A DNA stretch of 44,154 bases from Dehalococcoidia bacterium. Lineage in GTDB: Bacteria > Chloroflexota > Dehalococcoidia > Dehalococcoidales > UBA2162. The notes below the pieces were generated by a model that was given only the letters and a program-made list of their open reading frames with translations, was not told the DNA's origin and searched no databases. The stretch covers positions 1-44,154 of the forward strand of contig DUFA01000053.1 in assembly GCA_011191975.1 (NCBI GenBank), in the 5' to 3' direction. A program made the translations under genes and the position numbers. Shown piece by piece: positions 8,887 through 18,247 of this stretch (positions within the stretch are counted from its first letter, which is position 1; every line of letters begins with the position of its first letter).

Positions 8887-9107
8887 CAGTTACCTCACTC
8901 CAAAAACGTACTTCTATGGATCGATTTTCACTATAACTGGTTAATTCACAATCTGTTAGCTATATAGTAATACGTTGACCATTGAAAATTGTTACACGTA
9001 AAAACGCATTCAGAAATCATATCTTAGATTTTCTTAATAAGATTTTAGTATTTAATTGATACAATAGCCTCAGAATACTCGATTATTTAGGAAAGGAGGT
9101 GATAAAG

Positions 9108-9554
9108 ATGTGGAGGAAGAGAAAGTTCATCATCATGTTGCTGGGCACTATCCTCATCATCGCTGCAAGCATAGGTGGAGTTGCCATGGCGCAAGATTCC
9201 GAAGAGTCTTCCCAACCTGATTCATTGCTGGGAAGAGTAGCTGCCATACTCGGGATAGACCAGCAGACTGTTGAAGATGCTTTCAAACAGGCTCAGGCAG
9301 AAATACAGGAAGAAGCCCTGGATAGATACCTGCAAAAACTGGTTGATGAAGGGAAAATCAGTGAGGAACAAGCTGGCGAATATAAGGCATGGATTGAAGC
9401 CAGACCGGACATGACAGAGTATTTTGATAAGATAAAAGGCTGGATGGAATCCAGGCCTGATATTTCTGATATGCCTCGCTTTAAAACCTTCGGCATCTTC
9501 AGGGGTAGGGATGGAATGAGGATGTTCGATGGACTATGCCTTCCCAGTCAATAA
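9108..9554 (+). CDS. Exported DUF2680-like protein
   Basis: 148 residues from ATG at 9108, which sits 6 bases after AAAGGAGGTG; the GTG inside that site at 9099 is rejected. Signal peptide at about 1-26 (FIIMLLGTILIIAASIGG, VAMA cleavage site). The mature part has LGIDQQTVEDAFKQAQAEI and LVDEGKISEEQAGEYKAWIE, the helix-turn-helix-like pattern of DUF2680 (YckD-like) secreted proteins, where a segment ending in ISEEQA is followed by paired helices. Function unknown. Followed by a strong terminator, so it is a single-gene unit. Confidence 0.75.
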   Translation: MWRKRKFIIMLLGTILIIAASIGGVAMAQDSEESSQPDSLLGRVAAILGIDQQTVEDAFKQAQAEIQEEALDRYLQKLVDEGKISEEQAGEYKAWIEARPDMTEYFDKIKGWMESRPDISDMPRFKTFGIFRGRDGMRMFDGLCLPSQ

Positions 9555-9600
9555 GCTAATATCGGATATACCGTATTAATCTTGAAAGATTCTAACAGCC

Positions 9601-9632
9601 GGGTAGAGGGGGGATTCCCCCTCTACCCATTT
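9601..9632 (+). terminator. Rho-independent terminator
   Basis: GGGTAGAGGGGG (9601-9612), loop GATT, CCCCCTCTACCC (9617-9628), then ATTTTC. A 12-base perfect GC-rich hairpin 46 bases after the DUF2680-like gene and before the response regulator. Confidence 0.92.
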
Positions 9633-9716
9633 TCGTACTCTTGTGAATAGCTAATATAAATATTTCCTTAACATTTCAATTATAATATCGAATAGAACAT
9701 ACTACAGGAGAAAAAT

Positions 9717-10412
9717 GTGGCCGGAAAACGAGTACTTGTCGTAGATGATGACGAAAAGACGGTAGAGCTGGTAAAACTTTACCTGAATCGTGATGGATAT
9801 AAGGTGGATACTGCATACAACGGTCTGGATGCACTGGAACTCGCTCGTAAGAATCATCCGGATCTGATAGTGCTGGACCTGATGTTACCGGGAATGGATG
9901 GTCTGGAGGTATGCCGTACACTCAGACAGGAATCAGATGTACCGATAATTATGCTAACAGCGCGATCTACTAATCAGGACAAGTTGACGGGCCTGGAGGT
10001 TGGTGCTGATGATTATGTCACCAAACCCTTCAGCCCCCGTGAACTGGCGGCAAGAGTAAGGGTAGTGCTGAGACGAATGCCGGGCGAACGTGGTCCTGAT
10101 GTGATAATGCACGGTACTCTTACCGTAGATTTCCTGAAACATGAAGCATCCATTGACGGTAAAGTAATCCCGTTGACTGAAATCGAGTTCAAGCTTCTAA
10201 GTACTTTAATAAAAGAACCAGGGAGAGTCTTTAGTCGAGCCGAAATTATCGATAAAGCACTTGGTTATGGTTTCGAAGGATTTGACCGTACCATCGATGT
10301 CCATATACTGAATATTCGTCGCAAGATGGAAGAGGATCCTTCGAAACCTAAATATATTAAGACTGTTTATGGCGCCGGTTACAAACTTTCAGAGGTGTCT
10401 GATGACCGGTAG
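9717..10412 (+). CDS. Two-component response regulator, OmpR/PhoB family
   Basis: 231 residues. Receiver domain at 1-120: acidic pocket VDDDEKT, phospho-acceptor aspartate in [11 protein letters not shown], conserved threonine in IIMLTAR and lysine in YVTKPFSP. Winged-helix DNA-binding domain at about 130-228 ([25 protein letters not shown]-like [19 protein letters not shown]). GTG start at 9717 with ACAGGAG upstream. The 3' end overlaps the histidine kinase start by 11 bases, so the pair is co-translated. A TATAAT at 9681-9686 may be its -10 box, without a clear -35. Confidence 0.96.
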   Translation: MAGKRVLVVDDDEKTVELVKLYLNRDGYKVDTAYNGLDALELARKNHPDLIVLDLMLPGMDGLEVCRTLRQESDVPIIMLTARSTNQDKLTGLEVGADDYVTKPFSPRELAARVRVVLRRMPGERGPDVIMHGTLTVDFLKHEASIDGKVIPLTEIEFKLLSTLIKEPGRVFSRAEIIDKALGYGFEGFDRTIDVHILNIRRKMEEDPSKPKYIKTVYGAGYKLSEVSDDR

Positions 10413-11745
10413 ACTGCAGTTTCGGCTTTTACTTGGCTTCACTCTCGTGATTTTCGTGGCAATCGGAGCAGTTCTTTTCTTTGTAAACCAGGCTACCAAG
10501 GATGAGATACAGAGATTCAGAGAACAGGTAGATAATAGCAGAGCTCTCAGGATGCAATCCGAACTCACACGTATCTACTTCATCAACAGGAACTGGGAAG
10601 GAATTCAACCGATCATCGAGCAATGGAGTAATCTCTACGAACAGCAGATAGTAGTTACCGATTCGGAAGGAATGGTGGTTGCTGATTCACAGGATAAATT
10701 ATCCGGAGAGTATAAACCTGATTTGCCCGGGAGAGTTATTTCTTTCCCTTTTCAGAGAGAAGGTTTCGGTACATTATATATAATACCGAGATCATCTTCA
10801 GAATTAAGCTTTGAGTCTTTCCAAATCTTGTTCGAATCTATCGGCAGGTATTTTCTCTGGGGTGGGATGATCGCTATTATCATTGCACTGATACTCACGT
10901 ACTTCTTTTCACGGAGGATCTTATCACCGGTTCGAGCATTAACTCAGGCTGCCAACCGACTTGGGGGTGGTGACTTTTCCCAGAGAGTTGATGTCAAAGG
11001 TAACAGCGAACTCGATCAGCTGGGAAATACTTTCAATACGATGGCAGATAACCTTGGCAGAGCTGAAGAATTACGGAAAAACATGGTTGCCGATATTGCT
11101 CATGAATTGAGAAATCCGCTTGCCAATATCAAGGGGTACCTGGAAGCAGCTCGTGACGGATTAATAGAAACCAACGAGGATACGGTTCGTAAACTGGATG
11201 AGGAGGCAACCCTTCTCACTCGTCTAGTAAATGACCTGCAGGAACTCAGCCTTGCCGAAGCAGGTGAACTTAAACTTGAACGTGAACCGGGAGATATCGG
11301 AAAAATAATAGAAACAACCACACAGATGATGCAAACAAAAGCTTCACAGAAAGGATTGAGTCTGAAATTCATACCAGCGGGTGATCTTCCTGAAATAGAT
11401 ATTGATATACACCGTATCAGCCAGGTACTGCATAACCTGATAGAAAACGCAATTACCGCTACACCTGCAGGAGGAACCATATGTATACCAGCCCAGCGGA
11501 TGAAAAACTACATTAAGGTCAGCGTAATAGATACCGGTGAAGGGATTCCCGCCGATGACCTTGATAACATTTTCGAAAGGTTATACAGGATTGATAAATC
11601 ACGTGCCAGGGCAACCGGTGGAAGCGGCCTCGGACTCACAATTGCCAGGCGACTCGTTGAAGCTCATGGTGGGCAGATAACAGTTGAGAGTGAACAGGGG
11701 AAAGGAAGTTGTTTCAGTTTCACTATACCAATTACTCACAAATGA
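10402..11745 (+). CDS. Sensor histidine kinase, HAMP/HisKA/HATPase
   Basis: 447 residues from ATG at 10402, chosen because AGAGGTG lies just upstream and it overlaps the regulator stop; an earlier in-frame ATG at 10369 lacks a site. Two spans (about 7-27 and 150-172) bracket an external sensor region of about 120 residues with no recognised fold. HAMP follows ([20 protein letters not shown]), then the H-box [20 protein letters not shown]-box [12 protein letters not shown]1 DTGEGIP, F-box NIFERLYR and G2 [13 protein letters not shown]. It phosphorylates the upstream OmpR-type regulator; the adjacent exporter operon is a plausible target. Confidence 0.95.
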   Translation: MTGRLQFRLLLGFTLVIFVAIGAVLFFVNQATKDEIQRFREQVDNSRALRMQSELTRIYFINRNWEGIQPIIEQWSNLYEQQIVVTDSEGMVVADSQDKLSGEYKPDLPGRVISFPFQREGFGTLYIIPRSSSELSFESFQILFESIGRYFLWGGMIAIIIALILTYFFSRRILSPVRALTQAANRLGGGDFSQRVDVKGNSELDQLGNTFNTMADNLGRAEELRKNMVADIAHELRNPLANIKGYLEAARDGLIETNEDTVRKLDEEATLLTRLVNDLQELSLAEAGELKLEREPGDIGKIIETTTQMMQTKASQKGLSLKFIPAGDLPEIDIDIHRISQVLHNLIENAITATPAGGTICIPAQRMKNYIKVSVIDTGEGIPADDLDNIFERLYRIDKSRARATGGSGLGLTIARRLVEAHGGQITVESEQGKGSCFSFTIPITHK

Positions 11746-11842
11746 GTATTATATCATTAATACTTTATTGATATTTCTATGCGATAGTACCAGTAACTTA
11801 ATGTCCGATACAGTACTGGAGTATTAGAACAGGAGGAGACCG

Positions 11843-13498
11843 GTGAAAATCATACGCACAACCTTTGCGTTCCTGATACTAGTTATGACATTACTAATTG
11901 TTTCAGGATGTGGCAAAGGAGTTAGAACAGAGGAAACCGAAGAACAGACAGTGATACAAACCGTAACACGAGGTAATCTTTCACTGGATATTTCGGCGGT
12001 AGGAAATCTTGCCCTCTCGCAAAAAGAAACTCTCGCTTTCGAACTCACGGGGACAGTTAAAGAAGTACTAGTCGAAGTTGGTGATTACGTTGAGGAAGAG
12101 CAAGTGCTGGCAACCCTTGACACCTCCGAACGAGATGACCAGTTAAAAACCTTAACCCGTGCCATAGAGACAAAGGACCAGGCATTGCTACAAGCAGAGA
12201 TAAACTATCAGAATGCAGAGGATGCCCTGGATCGTGTCAACAGCCAGGTATATGCCGACCAGAAGAAAGCCGAAGCCGAACTCGAGGTAGCTAATGCGAA
12301 GATATCTCTTGCTTCTGTCCAAGAAATTTATGATATTGTTGAAAGTCAATATCTTGACAATTGGACAGTACCAGAACGTATCCGTAATTATAACCAGAAA
12401 AAAGCCCAACTGGATATTGCCAAAATCGTTTTAATCGATGCTGAGAAAAAACTGGCGGATGTCTCTGTTGATCTTGAAATAGAACGCGAAACAAAACAGA
12501 AAGAACTTGTAATAAAGAAAAGTCAACTTGAAGACGCGCAACAGCAACTCGATGAAGCTATAGCAGCACTGGAAGAAGCTCAGAACCAGGAATGGAATAT
12601 CACAGCTCCTTACGAAGGTTTTATTACCAAGATTAATCTTGTAGAAGGTGGTACGATCCAGAAAGGGGCAGCAGCTATAGTAATCGCCGATCCCGATGAA
12701 TTCGAAGCTGAAGTCTATGTTAGCGAAATGGATATATTCAATATCGCTGTCGGAGTACCGGCAACAGCCAAAGTAGATGCAGCACAGTCCTTGATCCTTC
12801 CCGCGGAGGTGGTAAAAATTTCTCCTACAGCTACCATCCAGCAGGGTGTGGTCAATTATACGGTCAAGATCAAGATCCGCTCAATAGATGACATGATAAT
12901 TGAAGCCGGAGAAACCATGCAAAAAGCTCTTGAGGATCTCGAACCCGGTGAACTTCCTCCGACGCTCGAGAGAGCGGTCGAAGCCGGTAGGATGACCCGA
13001 GAAGAAGCCGAGGAAATCGCAAAAGGGATGCAAAACTTCGAATTCCCGGAAAGACCTGAAGGTAAAGAAGGTGAATCACCGTTCGGTGGCAGAGGGTTTG
13101 CTTTCGGAGATAGGGCATTTGCATTCGGAGAAAACAGCTCTGGCGGTAACATACAATTCCCCGCGGGGAATTTAGGACAGACCGTAACATCAACAAGTAA
13201 TTTTCAGCTTAGAGAAGGTCTAACGGTAACAGTTAATATTGTTACACAAGAAATCAACGACGTCCTCCTGGTACCCAGCGCTGCAATAACCATGAAGGGT
13301 GGTCAGAATTACGTGAAAGTAGTACTGCCTGATGGTACCACTGAAGAACGCGCCATAGAGACCGGAGTCAGTGACTGGCAGAATACCGAGGTAATAAGCG
13401 GTCTGATTGAAGGTGACCAGGTTGAGGTAACTCTTACTTCATCAAGCAGTTCAACGCAATCAGGTGGATTCTTTGGGCCGGGTATTATAAGGAGATAA
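11843..13498 (+). CDS. Efflux periplasmic adaptor (MacA/HlyD family), lipoprotein
   Basis: 551 residues, long for the family (MacA is about 370). GTG start at 11843 with AGGAGGAG. Lipobox IVSGC at about residues 19-23. The order is: beta-barrel/lipoyl half-motif (VKEVLVEVGDYVEEEQVLAT), a long coiled-coil hairpin (about 95-250), the second lipoyl half (ITAPYEGFITKINLVEGGTI), then barrel and membrane-proximal domains (LLVPSAAITMKGGQNYVKVV). A low-complexity insertion at about 355-445 includes glycine/phenylalanine repeats. It bridges the MacB-type ATPase/permease encoded downstream to the outer envelope; three bases separate it from the ATPase gene. Confidence 0.93.
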   Translation: MKIIRTTFAFLILVMTLLIVSGCGKGVRTEETEEQTVIQTVTRGNLSLDISAVGNLALSQKETLAFELTGTVKEVLVEVGDYVEEEQVLATLDTSERDDQLKTLTRAIETKDQALLQAEINYQNAEDALDRVNSQVYADQKKAEAELEVANAKISLASVQEIYDIVESQYLDNWTVPERIRNYNQKKAQLDIAKIVLIDAEKKLADVSVDLEIERETKQKELVIKKSQLEDAQQQLDEAIAALEEAQNQEWNITAPYEGFITKINLVEGGTIQKGAAAIVIADPDEFEAEVYVSEMDIFNIAVGVPATAKVDAAQSLILPAEVVKISPTATIQQGVVNYTVKIKIRSIDDMIIEAGETMQKALEDLEPGELPPTLERAVEAGRMTREEAEEIAKGMQNFEFPERPEGKEGESPFGGRGFAFGDRAFAFGENSSGGNIQFPAGNLGQTVTSTSNFQLREGLTVTVNIVTQEINDVLLVPSAAITMKGGQNYVKVVLPDGTTEERAIETGVSDWQNTEVISGLIEGDQVEVTLTSSSSSTQSGGFFGPGIIRR

Positions 13499-13500
13499 GT

Positions 13501-14169
13501 ATGATTCGCCTTGAGAATATTGAAAAAGTCTATCAAATGGGTAAAAGAGAACTCACGGTTCTCCATGGAATCAACCTTCAGATTGAACAAGGAGAATTGG
13601 TGGCTATAATGGGACCTTCTGGTTCCGGTAAATCGACCCTGCTGAATCTACTTGGTTGCCTTGATGTACCTACTTCGGGAAACTATTATTTGGAGAGTAA
13701 AGAAGTAGGCCACCTGAAAAGCAACGAATTAGCAGAGATACGCGGAAAAAAGGTTGGTTTTGTTTTTCAAACCTTTAATCTTCTTTCTAGACTGACTGCC
13801 CTGGCGAACGTAGAACTGGGAATGACATATGCGGGGGGAGTCGACCGCCAGCGTGCTCTTGAAGCTCTGGATAGTGTAGGGCTTTCAGAGAGAATAAAAC
13901 ACCGCCCTGTCGAATTGTCCGGTGGTGAACAACAAAGAGTCGCCATAGCGCGTGCCCTTGTAAAAAATCCTTCTCTATTTCTTGCCGATGAGCCTACCGG
14001 GCAGTTGGACAGCCAGTCTGGTAAAGAAATTATATCCATCCTCACCTCTCTCAACACTGAGCGTGGACTAACCGTGATTGTGGTGACCCACGATGAAGAC
14101 ATCGCAAGTCATTGCCAAAAGATAATACGCCTCAGAGACGGTGAGATTGTTGCAGGTGATAATCGATGA
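13501..14169 (+). CDS. ABC transporter ATP-binding protein, MacB/LolD type
   Basis: 222 residues, one nucleotide-binding domain. Walker A GPSGSGKST (about 38-46), Q-loop FVFQTFNLL, signature LSGGEQQRVAIARAL, Walker B LFLADEPTGQLDS and H-loop VVTHDEDIA. The sequence matches the MacB/LolD/FtsE class that powers mechanotransmission through FtsX-like permeases. Sits 3 bases after the adaptor gene and overlaps the permease start by 4 bases (ATGA), so the three are one operon. Confidence 0.96.
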   Translation: MIRLENIEKVYQMGKRELTVLHGINLQIEQGELVAIMGPSGSGKSTLLNLLGCLDVPTSGNYYLESKEVGHLKSNELAEIRGKKVGFVFQTFNLLSRLTALANVELGMTYAGGVDRQRALEALDSVGLSERIKHRPVELSGGEQQRVAIARALVKNPSLFLADEPTGQLDSQSGKEIISILTSLNTERGLTVIVVTHDEDIASHCQKIIRLRDGEIVAGDNR

Positions 14170-15389
14170 AAAAATTCGTTACCTTTTCATCAACTGTCTG
14201 GATCGGACTCAGCACGCACAAGCTGCGGAGTTTTTTGACAATGCTTGGCATCGTGATTGGTGTCGCTTCAGTGATCACACTTATGTCGATCGGTAAAGGC
14301 GCTACAGCTACGATTCTTGAAAGCATAGAGAGTATTGGTTCGGACCTTATTACCATCAGCCCGGGCGCTACTACATTTCGAGGTTTTACCGGCGGAAGCA
14401 GTCAGACACTCACTTATGAAGACGCCCAAGCTATCGCCGAACAGGTTGAATACGTAGAAAATGTTGCCCCATATTATAGCTCCTATACACAGATAATATA
14501 TGGTAATGCCAATACTAACGCTCAGGTATATGGTGTAACCCCTGAATATTTTGATGTTATGAATATCGAGCTCGAACAGGGAGTATTTTTCTCCGAGTAT
14601 GATTATGACCATGGGGAAAAAGTAGCAGTGATCGGTAGTAATGTTGTCGATACTCTTTTCAACAATGCGGTACCGATTGGTGAGAACGTGAGAATTGAAA
14701 ATAAAATCGGCACGGTTATCGGAATCCTTGAATCCGAAGGTGGGTTTATGGGACCCGATGATTCCATATTCGTGCCATTGACCGTTGTTCAACAGTCTAT
14801 CGCCCAAATGCGAACCCCACGCGGTGAACATATAGTATCGACAATTGCTTTGACAGTTACAGATGAAGATAAAACGGAACAGGTAATAGAAGATATTACA
14901 GAACTCCTGCGTACCCGTCACAGGCTTGCACTTGGTGTAGATGATGACTTCACCATCATGTCAATGCAGGAAATAGCAGAGACAATGGAAGAAACATCCC
15001 AAACTCTCACCATACTCCTTGGCGCGATAGCAGCCATCGCCTTACTCGTTGGAGGTATCGGCGTGATGAATATCATGCTTGTATCAGTACTTGAGAGAAC
15101 AAGGGAGATCGGTATTCGTAAAGCTCTCGGTGCGAGAGAACGTGATATCTGGATTCAATTCCTGATCGAAGCAGCTTCCCTTACACTTGCCGGTGGAATC
15201 ATCGGTGTCATCTTCGGGTGGGTCGCCTCTTTCTTTGTTCAGCAGTCAGGCCTGGTAAACACCCTCGTTTCAGCGGATATCGTGATACTTGCCGTCTCCG
15301 TATCCATAGGAATCGGTCTATTCTTCGGATTCTATCCTGCCTGGAACGCATCAAGACTCAATCCGATCGAAGCGTTGCGTTCAGAATAA
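14166..15389 (+). CDS. ABC transporter permease, MacB/FtsX family
   Basis: 407 residues. Four spans in the MacB pattern: TM1 at about 20-42 (LRSFLTMLGIVIGVASVITL), a large periplasmic MacB_PCD domain (about 45-280, with FRGFTGGSSQTLTYEDAQ and VAVIGSNVVDTLF), then TM2-4 (about 282-400) including GGIGVMNIMLVSVLERTREI and the C-terminal FYPAWNASRLNPIEALRSE that closes FtsX-family permeases. Works with the ATPase encoded immediately upstream (4-base overlap) and the lipoprotein adaptor, probably exporting a peptide, antibiotic or lipid. Followed by a hairpin terminator. Confidence 0.95.
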   Translation: MKKFVTFSSTVWIGLSTHKLRSFLTMLGIVIGVASVITLMSIGKGATATILESIESIGSDLITISPGATTFRGFTGGSSQTLTYEDAQAIAEQVEYVENVAPYYSSYTQIIYGNANTNAQVYGVTPEYFDVMNIELEQGVFFSEYDYDHGEKVAVIGSNVVDTLFNNAVPIGENVRIENKIGTVIGILESEGGFMGPDDSIFVPLTVVQQSIAQMRTPRGEHIVSTIALTVTDEDKTEQVIEDITELLRTRHRLALGVDDDFTIMSMQEIAETMEETSQTLTILLGAIAAIALLVGGIGVMNIMLVSVLERTREIGIRKALGARERDIWIQFLIEAASLTLAGGIIGVIFGWVASFFVQQSGLVNTLVSADIVILAVSVSIGIGLFFGFYPAWNASRLNPIEALRSE

Positions 15390-15410
15390 TCCATAGCATG
15401 TTCTTTATAC

Positions 15411-15438
15411 AGCCGCCGCTAACTTTGTGGCGGCTTCT
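15411..15438 (+). terminator. Probable terminator after the ABC exporter operon
   Basis: AGCCGCC (15411-15417) pairs with GGCGGCT (15429-15435), followed by TCTTC. The T run is weak, so read-through into the SIMPL gene is possible. Confidence 0.6.
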
Positions 15439-15475
15439 TCGTTATATAATATGAAAGGACAGGAGGTAGAAAAGA

Positions 15476-16234
15476 ATGAAGAAGAAATGGTTCCTATTAG
15501 TCATCGGACTGGCAGCAATACTCATATTATTTGGTCTTACCGGGTGTGAACAAGCCAGTACTGCATCTGGAGATGTATCGAACTTCAATTTCAGCAGTCA
15601 GCAAAATGGTATCTGGGTAACCGGGCAGGGTGAAGTAAGTGTAGAACCTGATATCGCTGTTCTCAGCCTGGGAATCGAATCCGAGGGTAAAAGCGTAGCT
15701 GCAGCCCGGGACAGGGCAGCCGCAGCCATGAATGATGTTATGGATACACTCTCCTCAAACGGAGTAGCGGATAAAGATATCCAGACGCAGTATTTCAACA
15801 TACAGCAGGTACGCAGATGGGATCGAGAGACTGAGGAAGAAGTCGTAACCGGTTATCGAGTAACCAATACAGTGACGGTTACGATAAGGGATATAGAAAA
15901 GGTCGGGACGATCATCGATGCAGTCACGGATGCAGGAGGAGATCTGACCAGGATCAATGGTATAAATTTCTCGATCGATGACCCGGATGAGTATTACGAA
16001 GAAGCCAGGAAAGAAGCGGTAGCTGATGCAAAGAAGAAAGCTGAACAACTGGCTAAACTGGCTAATGTAAGCCTGGGCGCCGCAACCTATATTTCAGAGG
16101 GAATGTTTTATGCACCGGTTGCTAGAGCTGAAATGGCTGTAGGATACGATGAAGGAGCCAGCTACAGTACATCAATCAGCCCCGGTGAACTGGATATCAG
16201 CCTGAGTATTCAGATAGCCTACGCCATAAAATAA
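15476..16234 (+). CDS. SIMPL (DUF541) domain lipoprotein
   Basis: 252 residues. Signal peptide and lipobox LTGC near residues 21-24. Then the SIMPL/DUF541 fold: IWVTGQGEVSVEPDIAVLSL, GVADKDIQTQYFNIQQVR, VTNTVTVTIRDIEKVGTIID, AGGDLTRINGINFSIDDP and EARKEAVADAKKKAEQLAKL, ending in a beta strand. Family members are envelope proteins (for example the BP26/OMP28 type) of unclear function, some induced by oxidative or envelope stress. ATG at 15476 with AGGAGG upstream. It has its own terminator and lies in line with the export operon, which suggests a related envelope role. Confidence 0.9.
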   Translation: MKKKWFLLVIGLAAILILFGLTGCEQASTASGDVSNFNFSSQQNGIWVTGQGEVSVEPDIAVLSLGIESEGKSVAAARDRAAAAMNDVMDTLSSNGVADKDIQTQYFNIQQVRRWDRETEEEVVTGYRVTNTVTVTIRDIEKVGTIIDAVTDAGGDLTRINGINFSIDDPDEYYEEARKEAVADAKKKAEQLAKLANVSLGAATYISEGMFYAPVARAEMAVGYDEGASYSTSISPGELDISLSIQIAYAIK

Positions 16235-16263
16235 CCTGACAGCCAGCATAATAATGATATATT

Positions 16264-16302
16264 AAAAGAAATCCTGCCGGAAAAGGCAGGATTTCTTTTT
16301 TA
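16264..16302 (+). terminator. Rho-independent terminator of the SIMPL gene
   Basis: AAAAGAAATCCTGCC (16264-16278), loop GGAAAA, GGCAGGATTTCTTTT (16285-16299), then T and TATA. A 15-base perfect stem with a T-rich 3' arm. Confidence 0.95.
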
Positions 16303-16407
16303 TACCACTAAGAGGGAAAACAATTTTATCTAATAGATTTTTTACCTCGATCCGAACTTATACTATTTCGAGATAAATAATCAGCCACTCCGAATCTTCC
16401 AACTGTT

Positions 16408-16593
16408 TTATTGTTCATTCTGTTGCATCAAACTGTCATACATAACAGACAGTAATCGTCCGGATAACGTCCTCGTCCGGTCATCGAGAAAATTGTTAAC
16501 TTTTGCAGCAAGGCTGGTTAACTCATAATGAAAATGGTCATCATTCATTTTAAGTAACTTAAGCATATCCCTTATTTTCTCAGTACTATCCAC
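16408..16593 (-). CDS. Small hypothetical protein, helical
   Basis: 61 residues, not recognised. It begins with GTG at 16593, preceded by GGTGGAG 5 bases away, which is the main support. Composition is helical and charged (KIRDMLKLLKMNDDHFHYEL) with LSGRLLSVMYDSLMQQNEQ at the end; no signal peptide, span or cysteine. It stands alone between the SIMPL terminator and the Tm-1-like gene, in a 640-base stretch that otherwise holds nothing recognisable. It could be a small regulator or a chance frame. Confidence 0.45.
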   Translation of the reverse strand: MDSTEKIRDMLKLLKMNDDHFHYELTSLAAKVNNFLDDRTRTLSGRLLSVMYDSLMQQNEQ

Positions 16594-16874
16594 TTTACTC
16601 CACCTTTCTCATTTCTCTTCTTTCAGTATTCGTATCAATGTCGATTAATAGATTTTCGTTTTTTATCCGCTTTGATTTTAGAATATCGCAATATATAGGT
16701 TCAGTACATATCAGAGTACGTGGAATTATGGTACGGTTTGGTAGAAAAATGGTAGAGATTATTCAAACAATCCGCTAAAAACCACCCAATAGATAACGGA
16801 TCAACTACGTGTACTTTTATTAGATAATAATTGTGGCTGGAGGTGTCGGGACAGGTACCAAAGAAATCATTAAG

Positions 16875-18110
16875 CTAACTTTCTATATCGGCGGTTAGTA
16901 TTTTGAGAAACTCATTGACCACCGATTCTGAGAATATAGAGTCGTTTATATTAGCGTCGATCATTAATATTTGAATATCTTTTCGTAAAGAATTTTTTAG
17001 CGTATCGATAAACGCATTATTAGCGACAGGATCGTAAAAATCATTACCTTCGCAGTCTATCGATGAAAATCCCCTCAGTGGAATCAGAAATTTCACTTTA
17101 CCCCTGGCACGATTCAGTTTCTCACTGATTGTACCGGCAATCAGACGCAGTTCATCAGCGTTTACTCTTGGTAGCGTGGCCTGGGGGTTGTGATAACAGA
17201 TCATTCTGTTGGTATATCGTTCAGGTAACGTCTCGGGGCTAAGAAAATTCAGGATATCGATACATCCGGGAGTAATGATCTGGGGTATTCCTATCTCACC
17301 GGCTGCTTCAAGGCGATGGGGTCCGGCAGAAGCCAGACCGCCGAAGAGCTCGTTCCCGATTTCGTTCATTCCGAGCTCAATAACTCCTTTTACCGGGTAG
17401 CTTTTTACGAGTTCTTCAAACGTCTCTCCCCCAACACCTATGGTATGAAATACGCCAACTTCAAAACCTTTGTCCTCGAGGAGTGATTTCACAGTTAGAC
17501 CGCAACCAGTAGACAGACCGGTCATGGTCATGAATACCAGAGGTTTTTCGTAACTTTCCGGGATCATCGTATCCATCATACCTGTTATTGCACCAACCGC
17601 TTTCTGTAGAGAATCTACTGTCAGTCTATTCAGCCCGGCTATATCTGCGATCGACGGCATGATAACAATATCTTTGGTCCCTACATACTTCCTGATACCT
17701 GCTTGCACAATCTTCTGGGATGAAAGCATGAACTTGGGGAAACCTATGGGGAGTTCCTGGAGCACCGCTGCTGCTATACCTGAACCGGTACCACCACCGA
17801 TAGATATCACTCCTGAAAAAGCCCCGGACTCATAGAGTTCCTTGACTATCTTCCTTGCTCCCGTGGTCATTATCCTTGTCGCTGGTCCGGCTTCGGATAT
17901 AGCTCTTACTTCTTCAATCGTAGTCCCTGCCGCTACGGCTACCTCTTCTGCCGTGATATCAGCATCAAAGTACGCCTCGGCAAGGCAACCTACATCCATC
18001 ACCAGAGCCTGGTAATTTTCTTTACCGTTGATAAGGTTTTTAACGTACTGGAGTTCCGGACCTTTCGAGTCCAGTGTACCGATGCAGAGTATCACTTTCT
18101 TTGAATGCAT
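16875..18110 (-). CDS. Tm-1-like ATP-binding domain protein (UPF0261), copy 1
   Basis: 411 residues from ATG at 18110; CAGGTGA lies 6 bases upstream, while the GTG at 18116 touches that site and is rejected. N-terminal CIGTLDSKGPELQYV and ISIGGGTGSGIAAAVLQELP are the nucleotide-binding elements of the Tm-1 family, named for the tomato mosaic virus resistance protein; bacterial members are of unknown enzymology and often sit with TIM-barrel or CoA-transferase genes. The C-terminal half has the family ending FLIPLRGFSSIDCEGNDFYD. Divergent from copy 2, sharing a 137-base upstream region. Confidence 0.9.
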   Translation of the reverse strand: MHSKKVILCIGTLDSKGPELQYVKNLINGKENYQALVMDVGCLAEAYFDADITAEEVAVAAGTTIEEVRAISEAGPATRIMTTGARKIVKELYESGAFSGVISIGGGTGSGIAAAVLQELPIGFPKFMLSSQKIVQAGIRKYVGTKDIVIMPSIADIAGLNRLTVDSLQKAVGAITGMMDTMIPESYEKPLVFMTMTGLSTGCGLTVKSLLEDKGFEVGVFHTIGVGGETFEELVKSYPVKGVIELGMNEIGNELFGGLASAGPHRLEAAGEIGIPQIITPGCIDILNFLSPETLPERYTNRMICYHNPQATLPRVNADELRLIAGTISEKLNRARGKVKFLIPLRGFSSIDCEGNDFYDPVANNAFIDTLKNSLRKDIQILMIDANINDSIFSESVVNEFLKILTADIES

Positions 18111-18247
18111 ACTCACTCACCTGACCCGGTATCGTGTGTGAAGGATAAATGATATACTATTCAACAAAATAAACTGGTAATACCGATTGTACTCGCTATT
18201 CTTACAAAATATCAATTCCTGAAAAGTAACAGGGCAGGGATCGTTGT

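Noticed and set aside
14268-14921. 217-residue minus-strand frame under the MacB permease
   Set aside because: Antisense shadow; the permease frame has clear MacB motifs.
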